This document shows positions 7,966 to 14,975 of a stretch of DNA of 36,663 nt, in pieces. The DNA lies in the NCBI GenBank assembly GCA_002297815.1, contig DBKH01000104.1:1-36663 (forward strand). The letters are read 5' to 3'. How positions within the stretch are numbered: position 1 is the first letter of the stretch; the number at the start of each line of letters is the position of its first letter. This DNA comes from Bacteroidales bacterium UBA755. GTDB lineage: Bacteria; Bacteroidota; Bacteroidia; Bacteroidales; UBA932. The notes beneath the pieces were generated by a model. It was not told where the DNA came from and searched no databases. It saw nothing but the letters and a program-made list of their open reading frames with translations. The translations under genes and the position numbers were made by a program.

Positions 7966-9102
7966 TTATAAAATATGTCCAGACAGCCACTTGGCGAAGA
8001 AGCGGTCGGATACAAGATAGCCTTGTGGTGTTTTAGCGACTAATTGTTTGTCGACGAGGGACTTCAGCGCAGATTTTACACTACTGACAGCGGGAAGGTT
8101 ATAGGTCCTGATAAATTTTTGTCCCAATGGTGAAGAAACCAGACGCTCCTTGGCGATCGCTGTCAGAAGACGCTGCTGGTTTTCGGTGAACCAAGCGCAA
8201 TAATTCTGATAGGCCGTGGATTGATCCTCAATTATCTCACGCACGACATCATCAACCAACTGTCTATTTATCATATCCTTAAAGTGTTCGTAGATACCAT
8301 GAAGAATCGCCTGAACATACCATGTAACCTTATCAGAAATGTCGTATATGTAGGCAAAGGTGTCCTTGTCCATAACTCTTGACTGCCCATCGAAGAAGCG
8401 GTTGGCGAAACCAAGATACTTCTCCTTGTCTATACATGAGAGCGTCATCATGGAAGAGCTCTGGAAGAACGGACGGTTCACGGAAAGAAACATCTCCTCC
8501 ATCATGTGTTGCTGGCTGCCGGAAAACACAAAATACACGTTTGGCAAAAATTGAATATACGAGCGTATAAGAGCCTCAACTCCGGATTCGGGGAAATTCA
8601 GTATCTGCTGGAACTCGTCTATGGCGATGTAGCACCTCTTTCCGGACTGTCCAAGATATTCGAATATCTGCTTCAAGGTCTCCCGTCCTTCAGAAGGTCG
8701 TATGTCAAGAGAGAAAGTAGGGCGGCCCGTCACCTCATCTATCGTGAGGGTTGGCCTCCACTTGCTGAAAAACTCTTGGACACGACGCATGGCTGCCTGT
8801 GAGACAGAATCCAACTTTCCGATGATCTCGCTTCCTAACATCCCGACCATCTGATCCAGATTCTTTGCAGGATAGATGTCCAGATAGAAACACCTGACTT
8901 CCTTGTCCTGCTTCTCCATCTTGGCGAACACATGCTTGATGAGTCCAGTCTTCCCCATTCGTCGTGGGGCTACAAGAGTGACATTACGTTCATTATGAAG
9001 GGCAGAGATCATTTTTTCAGTCTCTGCCTCACGGTCGCAGAAATATTCAGGACCTTTGTAACCATAGATGACAAAAGGGTTGTTCAGTGTAGCCATATTC
9101 AT
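7966..9102 (-). CDS. AAA-type ATPase of the archaeal-ATPase/AAA_14-like group
   Basis: This is a 378-residue protein with a Walker A loop APRRMGKT (about 45-52) and a Walker B segment YIAIDEFQQ near residue 160, followed by a sensor-like FSGSQQHMM stretch and a winged-helix-like C-terminal part (about 300-378). Either M1 or M3 could be the start; the N-terminus MATLNNPFVIYGY is typical of the family. Such proteins are frequent orphan accessory genes in Bacteroidota. Some are thought to be P-loop switches with DNA- or partner-binding tails, but their cellular role is mostly unknown. It has no evident operon partner. The next minus-strand gene downstream starts about 200 bp away across repeat DNA. 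I cannot assign a specific function. Confidence 0.8.
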   Translation of the reverse strand: MNMATLNNPFVIYGYKGPEYFCDREAETEKMISALHNERNVTLVAPRRMGKTGLIKHVFAKMEKQDKEVRCFYLDIYPAKNLDQMVGMLGSEIIGKLDSVSQAAMRRVQEFFSKWRPTLTIDEVTGRPTFSLDIRPSEGRETLKQIFEYLGQSGKRCYIAIDEFQQILNFPESGVEALIRSYIQFLPNVYFVFSGSQQHMMEEMFLSVNRPFFQSSSMMTLSCIDKEKYLGFANRFFDGQSRVMDKDTFAYIYDISDKVTWYVQAILHGIYEHFKDMINRQLVDDVVREIIEDQSTAYQNYCAWFTENQQRLLTAIAKERLVSSPLGQKFIRTYNLPAVSSVKSALKSLVDKQLVAKTPQGYLVSDRFFAKWLSGHIL

Positions 9103-9202
9103 TACTGCGAAATCATCGTTGCGTAATTTTCGCTACGCAATTTACGTAATAATATTCAGACTTCCAAACTACTTTGAATCTGTGAGCGAAAATGCCCACG
9201 TC

Positions 9203-9308
9203 ACGCACGAAAGGCCACAGAACAGCACTTCGTGCGTCCAACGGTACCATTAACGCACGGTGGCTATCGGGCGATGACTTCGTGCGTCAGAACGTGTAAT
9301 CTGCGCAC
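9203..9308. repeat. CGCACGAA / TTCGTGCG inverted and direct repeats
   Basis: ACGCACGAA at 9203-9211 and TTCGTGCGT at 9229-9237 form a perfect 9-bp inverted repeat with a 17-nt loop. A second TTCGTGCGT at 9279-9287 repeats the right arm exactly 50 bp further on, ACGCACGG at 9253-9260 is its partial partner, and GCGCACGG lies near 9303. All are in the 235-bp gap between the xth stop and the ATPase start. This gap holds no gene. The array may be a pair of hairpins or tandem operator-like sites. Confidence 0.6.
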
Positions 9309-9337
9309 GGACTCGTTTGACCTTAAAGTCTTTGTCT

Positions 9338-10090
9338 TTAAAGGTCCAAATCGAGCTCGACGGGGCAGTGGTCAGAGCCGAGGATTTCGGAGTGAATCTC
9401 GGTGGAGGTAATCCAGTCCTTGAGGGAATCGGAGACAAGGAAGTAGTCAAGACGCCATCCGACGTTCTTCTCGCGGGCGTGGAAGCGGTAGGACCACCAG
9501 GAATATTTCACCTCGTCCGGGTGCTGGAACCGCCATGAGTCTGTGAAGCCTGAGTCCAGCAAAGCCGAGAACTTATCGCGCTCTTCATCAGTGAAGCCAG
9601 CGTTGCGATGGTTCGTGTCCGGATTCTTTATGTCTATCTCATTGTGAGCCACATTCATGTCACCACAGACCACGACTCCTTTGCGGGCTGCGAGGCCGGC
9701 AAGATATTCCCGGAAATCATCCTCCCAACGCATCCGGTAGTCCAGTCTTCGGAGGCCGTCCTGCGAGTTCGGGACATAGACGCAGACGAGGTAGAACTGA
9801 GGCATCTCCAGTGTGATGACGCGTCCCTCGTGGTCATGTTCCTCAATCCCAAGCCCGTAAGTCACCGACAGCGGTGTGTGTCTTGAATATATCGCTGTGC
9901 CAGCATAGCCTTTCTTTTCAGCCGAGTTCCAATACGAGGTGTAGCCCAGAAATTCCAGATCCAACTGCCCCGGCTGCATTTTCGTCTCCTGAAGGCAGAA
10001 AAAGTCTGCGTCCAGACTGGCGAACACCTCGTCAAAGCCTTTTCCGGCACAGGCTCGAAGACCGTTCACGTTCCAACTAATGAATTTCAT
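9338..10090 (-). CDS. xth: Exodeoxyribonuclease III / AP endonuclease
   Basis: This 250-residue cytoplasmic protein is full length for the family (about 250-270). It has the complete ExoIII motif set: FISWNVNGLRA at the N-terminus, the metal-binding Glu in LQETK (about 34-38), the catalytic CGDMNVAH around residue 147, VGWRLDYFLVS near 215, and LGSDHCPVELDL at the C-terminus. It cleaves at abasic sites and degrades 3' ends in base-excision repair. It has no signal peptide, so it is distinct from the secreted EEP nuclease at 2829-3914 although both share the fold. It is transcribed alone on the minus strand, divergent from the DUF1186-like gene, with only about 130 bp between the two chosen starts. 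Confidence 0.94.
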   Translation of the reverse strand: MKFISWNVNGLRACAGKGFDEVFASLDADFFCLQETKMQPGQLDLEFLGYTSYWNSAEKKGYAGTAIYSRHTPLSVTYGLGIEEHDHEGRVITLEMPQFYLVCVYVPNSQDGLRRLDYRMRWEDDFREYLAGLAARKGVVVCGDMNVAHNEIDIKNPDTNHRNAGFTDEERDKFSALLDSGFTDSWRFQHPDEVKYSWWSYRFHAREKNVGWRLDYFLVSDSLKDWITSTEIHSEILGSDHCPVELDLDL

Positions 10091-10219
10091 ACTCTTTCCT
10101 TAACTGCGTACCTGCAAAAGAAATAATTTTAGATGAATATAACAAATCAGAAAATATTTTCTTACTTTTTAGTTTGCATGGATTATCTTTATGGAAATAT
10201 TATGGAAATATTCATGAAT

Positions 10220-11698
10220 ATGGCAAAGAAGAAAAAAACAACGAATCAGCAAACGTTCCTTTCACCGGAACAGTATATCCGTGAGAGAGCAAGGACTCTT
10301 GAGATCGGTGATTGCTACATAAATGAGAATTACAAGGAACATGGACTGGGACACATAATCGTGACCAGGCTACATAAAGGTGGTAAGAAAACCATAGGGT
10401 GCTATTTGGTTGACACATATTGCCTTGGGGTCAAAGATGCCTTTTGCCGGGCTAGAATGGAAGACTATGAATATGACGGCTTTATCAATGATATGGAGAA
10501 AGCGCACCATCTGAAGAAAATCTCCTACAATGAGGCTCATAATCTGATCTATGGTTCTATCGAATTCGCTGATGAGGCCGGGATAGCGCCCTGCAAAGAT
10601 TTCACCTTGGCCAAATATATTCTTGAAGAGGACACCGAGGCCATTCCATTAATCGAATATGAATATGGAAGAAACGGGAAACATCTGCTTATCGTCAGCA
10701 GCCATGATGAGGCTGACCGATACATGCCGACCCTGAGGGCCAATCTTGGGACGAACTTCAATTACATAATCAAAGATAAGCCTTTTGAGGAAGATGAACC
10801 AGAAGTGGAAGATCTATTTGGAGAAGATTTCGCCAAAAGACTCGCGGATTTTGAGGAAAAACATAAGAATGCAGTGAAATGGAACCAGCCATATTCATAC
10901 AAACATCCTCAGTACCCAGTAGCTCTGGAAGTTGAGAACCCATCTGTTCTTCTGACCATTTCCGATCCTAAAAATGCCTATCTATCAGACACTCAGGTGG
11001 ATGAGATTCTTTCCTTGCCACACGACAGCCTAAGAAGGGATCTTGAGAACATTCTTCTTTTCAACATTGGACTTTCCTGCGATGGCATACCGGAAGAGAT
11101 GAGTGAGGGGCAGTTCTCTGGGGTCATAGGTCACTGCGTGATGCTGCTCGGAGAAGTCGGCAACGACTCCTCCAGTCTAGATGCAGTGCTGGAGGTCCTT
11201 AGGCAGAATAACAACTTCTTAGACTATCACATTGCTGACAGTTCAATGGAAATCATTGTCCCTACGATTTACAAGCTTGCGAAGAACAAACTTGATGTCT
11301 TGATGGAATTCATGATGGAAAACGGATTGGAGAATTTCTGGAAATTCTCTGTCGCTAATGCGGTCGCTCAAATAGCTTTCTTAGAACCAGACAAAAGACC
11401 GGAAATCATCGTCTGGTTCAAGGACCTGCTTACGGTCATCAATCGGGACTTCCCATCAGCGACTTACACAGACGCAATGCTGAATGGCTCGATTGTAAGT
11501 AATTTGATTAACATTAACGCTTCCGAGCTCCTGCCTGAGATCAAGACAATGTACGACAATGGTTTCGTGGATCTTATGGCCTGCGGGGATTATTCAAAAG
11601 TCGAAAAATCAATGATCGGAAAAGAGCACTCGCCTTTCCATAAGATCAAACCGGACATAAAGGAACGTTACGGCCTGCTGCGCAAATTTGTTAAATAA
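10220..11698 (+). CDS. DUF1186-like protein with an N-terminal unknown domain
   Basis: The start at 10220 (MAKKKKTTNQQ) is preferred over the in-frame ATG at 10133 because the upstream extension is AT-rich and unlike the rest. The resulting protein has about 492 residues and no signal peptide. The N-terminal part carries the phrase IGCYLVDTYCLGVKDAF, recognisable from several uncharacterised Bacteroidota proteins. An acidic middle (EEDEPEVEDLFGED) separates it from a helical C-terminal part. That part, from about TQVDEILSLPHDSLRRDLEN onward, resembles the DUF1186 helical-repeat family. No catalytic motif is seen and the function is unknown. It is a single-gene unit ending in a clear terminator. 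Confidence 0.72.
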   Translation: MAKKKKTTNQQTFLSPEQYIRERARTLEIGDCYINENYKEHGLGHIIVTRLHKGGKKTIGCYLVDTYCLGVKDAFCRARMEDYEYDGFINDMEKAHHLKKISYNEAHNLIYGSIEFADEAGIAPCKDFTLAKYILEEDTEAIPLIEYEYGRNGKHLLIVSSHDEADRYMPTLRANLGTNFNYIIKDKPFEEDEPEVEDLFGEDFAKRLADFEEKHKNAVKWNQPYSYKHPQYPVALEVENPSVLLTISDPKNAYLSDTQVDEILSLPHDSLRRDLENILLFNIGLSCDGIPEEMSEGQFSGVIGHCVMLLGEVGNDSSSLDAVLEVLRQNNNFLDYHIADSSMEIIVPTIYKLAKNKLDVLMEFMMENGLENFWKFSVANAVAQIAFLEPDKRPEIIVWFKDLLTVINRDFPSATYTDAMLNGSIVSNLININASELLPEIKTMYDNGFVDLMACGDYSKVEKSMIGKEHSPFHKIKPDIKERYGLLRKFVK

Positions 11699-11730
11699 CG
11701 CCCACAAAATGTGTCAAGTGAATTATCGAA

Positions 11731-11776
11731 AGCAATCCGCAAGCCCCATCGTGGAACCGCGGATTGCTATTTTATT
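11731..11776 (+). terminator. Rho-independent terminator of the DUF1186-like gene
   Basis: AGCAATCCGC at 11731-11740 and GCGGATTGCT at 11759-11768 form a perfect 10-bp stem with an 18-nt loop, followed by ATTTTATT. It lies 32 bp after the stop codon on the plus strand and just ahead of the convergent Rpn gene end. Confidence 0.8.
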
Positions 11777-11779
11777 GCA

Positions 11780-12787
11780 CTAATCAGGATGAGCGAACGA
11801 AGCAATTATCTCATTATCAACTCCAGTACAATTGACAATTACATCAATCGGTGTCCCGGCCTCGAAAAATTTCTTTGCGATTGAGAGTCTTGCCTCCTCG
11901 CGACCCTGCACCAGTCCTTGTTCCAGTCCTTCCTTTCGGCCTTCCTTTCGGCCTTCCTTTCGGCCTTCCTTTCGGCCTTCCTTTCGGCCTTCCAGCAGAC
12001 CCTTTTGCCGGCCTTCCTCTAAGCCCTTGCGCACAGCATATTCCTTCTGCGCCTGAATGTCCCACTCGTTCATCTTGTCAATCTCGTATTTAAGTTTCTT
12101 CTCCTTGTCGAACGCTGCCACCTCGCACGCCTCAGCGAGCCGTCTGGAGATTCCTCCTGTTTTCTCTATCCACTCAGGGATTTTCAGGAAACCACCGCTG
12201 TTCATGAATATATAGAACATCTTGTCGAACTCCGTCACGCACTCCTCCAGTGTCTTGGTGAACAGTGTCATTTCCACAAATATAACACTAATTGTCTGAT
12301 TCGCAACAATTCCAGTGCGTTTTTCCGTAAAATGCCAGTACGAGATGAAATGGTCGGTGTCCCAGAGGGACTCATCATCATGCCTCAGGCTGTAGTTAAG
12401 GAACGACACCACATAGACTGGGTGCAACCCTTTGTACCGTTCCCCGTCCGAGAGTTCCAGATGATAAAGCCCGGAGGCGTAGTAAACGCATCTCTCGAAG
12501 AAATAGTCCTCCTCCGAAGCCTGCATCTCCACGATGAATGTATTGTCATCATGGTCCACACAGACCAGGTCGAGCACCGTCTTTTTCCCGTAGGGAACAT
12601 CCCGTCGCTGCTCGCGGTCGGAATATTCCTTGATGTCCTCAATCCTCGCCTCCGGAGGGAGGATCTGGTTCAGCACCCCGATGAGGATGTCCTTGTTGTT
12701 CCTGTCCGCGAACACGGCCTTGAAGCCCACATCGCTCCGCAGGTTCACGAACGGAGCGAGCTGCTGTCTCTTTTCGAAATTGTCCAT
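11780..12787 (-). CDS. Rpn-family PD-(D/E)XK nuclease / putative transposase-like protein
   Basis: This 335-residue protein has the typical Rpn/PDDEXK_2 N-terminus: APFVNLRSDVGFKAVFAD (about 11-28), VLDLVCVDHDDNTFIVEMQ (about 72-90) with the nuclease-type D...E-x-Q core, and RCVYYASGLY. Members of this family (RpnA-E in Escherichia coli) are reported as recombination-promoting nucleases, and they are often annotated as transposases although they lack mobile-element ends. The C-terminal third holds a run of GRKE tetrapeptides encoded by five perfect 12-bp repeats, followed by a further EQG/VQG stretch, making a charged and probably helical segment. No inverted-repeat ends or target-site duplications were seen, so there is no support for an intact insertion sequence. 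It probably acts alone. Confidence 0.85.
   Translation of the reverse strand: MDNFEKRQQLAPFVNLRSDVGFKAVFADRNNKDILIGVLNQILPPEARIEDIKEYSDREQRRDVPYGKKTVLDLVCVDHDDNTFIVEMQASEEDYFFERCVYYASGLYHLELSDGERYKGLHPVYVVSFLNYSLRHDDESLWDTDHFISYWHFTEKRTGIVANQTISVIFVEMTLFTKTLEECVTEFDKMFYIFMNSGGFLKIPEWIEKTGGISRRLAEACEVAAFDKEKKLKYEIDKMNEWDIQAQKEYAVRKGLEEGRQKGLLEGRKEGRKEGRKEGRKEGRKEGLEQGLVQGREEARLSIAKKFFEAGTPIDVIVNCTGVDNEIIASFAHPD
11930..11989. repeat. Five-copy 12-bp tandem repeat inside the Rpn gene
   Basis: The unit TTCCTTTCGGCC is repeated five times without change. On the coding strand it encodes GRKE. Because the unit is a multiple of three, changes in copy number lengthen or shorten the protein without shifting frame. 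The perfect identity of the copies suggests recent expansion or ongoing slippage. Confidence 0.9.
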
Positions 12788-13238
12788 AATGTTAAAATTT
12801 AAACAAACATTTGAACCGCAATAATATGCTTAAAAGTCGTGAAAAACGAAAAGAAACATATACGGATTATAAAAAGCAGAAATATTTTCGGCTGTTACCC
12901 CCTTAAATACCACTTTGAGCCTAAGTGGCCGCCCGATGGTTCGACAAGCTCACCAACCATGTTCGGCGGGCTCTGTTACCATACGCTGGGTGGAGCTTCG
13001 ACTAGCTCGGCGACCACCAGCGTATCAGAACCTAAAAGCCGCACAGCGCCGATATGTTCAAAAACTTCCTCCGAATATTTCCATAAAGTATAACTAACTG
13101 TCTTTGAGTATATTCGTAAATCCCGCCAGTTATATTCAGAGGGCCGAATTTTATAACTCTTTAATATTCAATCAATAACATTTTTCGTCTTGATGTTCAT
13201 CAATCAGTGGAACCGCGCTGGTATTTCGGACATAAGGA
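12788..13238. other. Intergenic region with diverged palindromic repeats
   Basis: This 451-bp gap separates the Rpn gene start and the end of the next ATPase gene. It contains hairpin repeats around 12936-13025, listed separately. The sequence on both sides of these is AT-rich. Short open frames across it show no recognisable protein. I see no RNA gene or clear promoter. Confidence 0.5.
12936..13025. repeat. Diverged copies of the TTCGACAAGCTC hairpin repeat
   Basis: GGTTCGACAAGCTCACCAACC (about 12939-12959) is enclosed by the 6-bp stem ATGGTT / AACCAT. A second copy, CTTCGACTAGCTCGGCGACC, lies at about 12996-13015 inside a longer stem: ATACGCTGG at 12981-12989 pairs with CCAGCGTAT at 13017-13025, with three more pairs inside a one-base bulge. 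The core matches the repeats at 2664-2828 and 7840-7901, but the outer arms differ. Confidence 0.65.
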
Positions 13239-14642
13239 TCATTCGAAAAGATCCTTCAAGGTCACTTCGTTCTGGACCACACCACTATATTCATTGGGCT
13301 TCAGGCCGTAGGTTGTGATGAAGACAAGGTGGAGGGTCCGGCGGAGTTTGAGGGAGTCTCGGAATGAGTTGATCTTATTGTCCAGTTCCTGACGGTACTT
13401 TTTGGTGATGGTGAAATGCCCCTCCCAGAATTTGATTTCGCAAAGATCTATGACGCGGTCGGCGCGGCTTATCACCATGTCAACCTGCGCACTTTCAGAG
13501 CGCCAGGACGACACATCCGTCATAATACCTTGAATGCCAAGTGCTTTTTCTATCTGAATATGATGGTACATACACAGCCTCTCGAACGCGATTCCAGCCC
13601 AAGCGTTATGAAGCGAGGTTCCGATTTGGTAGGACCAGAAAGGTTTGTCCGAGACACCATATTTCTTTATGAACTTATAATAGAATATTGTGTAGAAATC
13701 TGTCAGTTGATAGACGGCATCATTCTCTTTTTTGCCGAAGGCTTTATATTTCCGGATGATGTCGCAGTCGTCCAAGTCGGACAGGATCGTACTGAGGCCG
13801 CCGCCGTCTGGAAGTCCGGTCACCGCAATGATTTCCTTTCTGGTCAGACCGGCGTTCCTGCGGCTGAGTGCCTCGATCACTTTCATGTAGTCCTCGCTGT
13901 TTTCAAACAGTGAGGCGTACAGGTTGTCGAACTCTCCGTCCAGTTTGCCTTTCCTTTTGAAGAATAGGTCATCCACGTTCTGAGCGAGGCTTTTCCCTTT
14001 CTCAAAAAGACTGAGGTAGTAAGGGATTCCACCCATGATCATGTAACATTCGGCGATGTCCTTTTCGTCAAGGCTTATGCCGACGGATTTAAAATAGGCC
14101 TTGCATTCCGCCAAGTTGAATGGTCGGAGATAGATCTTTCCGGTCACCCTGTTATGCAGACCGCCTTTGTTCCTGAGTATCTTCTTTGTTATCCAAGAGG
14201 TGGCGGAGCCGCAGACAATCAGCATCAGGTCATCCTGGGTGCATCCCCAGTCGTTCCAGAAGTGTTCGATGGCCACTACCAGATCGCATCGATTGGTGTA
14301 CATAAACGGTAACTCGTCGATGAACACAACCTTGCGTCCTTTCGTTTTTGAACTTTCAATCAGGGTTTTCAGAAAGTCAAACGCTTCCATCCAGGATTTA
14401 GGGTAAGGGCAAAGGGGCGAGCCCTGCTTTTTGAGAGCCTCTCCGAAATTGACCAACTGCGCTGCCTTGTCCTTGACCGCAAGCCCTGTCACCTTGAAAA
14501 GGAATTTATTGTCGAAGAACTGGTTCACCAGAAATGTCTTTCCCACACGCCGTCTTCCATAGACAACAACAAACTCTGAATTTCCGGAATCATACAACGT
14601 CCGGATTTGATCAATCTCTGATTTTCTGCCTATTACCTTCAT
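13239..14642 (-). CDS. ATPase with DUF234-like C-terminal nuclease-like domain
   Basis: This 467-residue protein has a P-loop at the N-terminus (YGRRRVGKTFLV, about 29-40) and a Walker B segment KVVFIDELPFMY (about 104-115). A winged-helix-like region lies around 255-310 (LTRKEIIAVTGLPDGGGLST). The C-terminal region contains AQVDMVISRADRVIDLCEIKF, a D...E-x-K arrangement resembling the PD-(D/E)XK-type DUF234 domain. The family is widespread in archaea and Bacteroidota as orphan accessory genes, and its role is not firmly established. It is not homologous in detail to the ATPase at 7966-9102, although both are P-loop proteins of the same accessory type. It has its own untranslated surroundings and no operon partner. 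Confidence 0.85.
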   Translation of the reverse strand: MKVIGRKSEIDQIRTLYDSGNSEFVVVYGRRRVGKTFLVNQFFDNKFLFKVTGLAVKDKAAQLVNFGEALKKQGSPLCPYPKSWMEAFDFLKTLIESSKTKGRKVVFIDELPFMYTNRCDLVVAIEHFWNDWGCTQDDLMLIVCGSATSWITKKILRNKGGLHNRVTGKIYLRPFNLAECKAYFKSVGISLDEKDIAECYMIMGGIPYYLSLFEKGKSLAQNVDDLFFKRKGKLDGEFDNLYASLFENSEDYMKVIEALSRRNAGLTRKEIIAVTGLPDGGGLSTILSDLDDCDIIRKYKAFGKKENDAVYQLTDFYTIFYYKFIKKYGVSDKPFWSYQIGTSLHNAWAGIAFERLCMYHHIQIEKALGIQGIMTDVSSWRSESAQVDMVISRADRVIDLCEIKFWEGHFTITKKYRQELDNKINSFRDSLKLRRTLHLVFITTYGLKPNEYSGVVQNEVTLKDLFE

Positions 14643-14975
14643 AACATTAGTTAATAACCTTGCGCAAAGTTAAAAAAAAAACGACTTTCAGCAATGTTAT
14701 TGGAAACAAACCATGCTGTAAATCGAAATAATATAGGCTTTCAGCGGAGTTTGCTGCTGTTGTGTGTGTGTGCAAGAAAAACTATAACATACTCACACAA
14801 CTGACAGCCGTACACTTCCAGGAGGCTTATGCAATGATTCTCAATGAATATTACAAATCAGAGAACCGGTGGAACTATGGAATACAAAAAATCCGGGCGG
14901 TCTTGGTGAGCCGCCCGGATCGAGAGTGTGGTGTATTATCTGGATTTAGTCATAACACACATATTATGCAACGAA
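14643..14975. other. Intergenic region with no supported gene
   Basis: This 333-bp gap separates the start of the DUF234-type ATPase gene and the end of the phosphoesterase gene. It holds a short TG run near 14758-14771 and the terminator at 14886-14920. A 75-codon plus-strand frame crosses it but runs through the terminator and into the end of the phosphoesterase gene, so I do not consider it real. Confidence 0.55.
14886..14920 (-). terminator. Rho-independent terminator of the SusC/SusD operon
   Basis: ATCCGGGCGG at 14891-14900 and CCGCCCGGAT at 14911-14920 form a perfect 10-bp GC-rich stem with a 10-nt loop. On the minus strand it is followed by six T residues (complement of 14886-14891). 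It lies about 55 bp after the phosphoesterase stop, ending the five-gene operon. Confidence 0.9.

Noticed and set aside
11780..12787. Intact insertion sequence around the Rpn-family gene
   Set aside because: No terminal inverted repeats or target duplications are visible; the transposase name is a legacy label for this family.
12839..13093. Short open frames in the repeat-rich gap
   Set aside because: They are made of the palindromic repeats themselves and have no conserved protein features.
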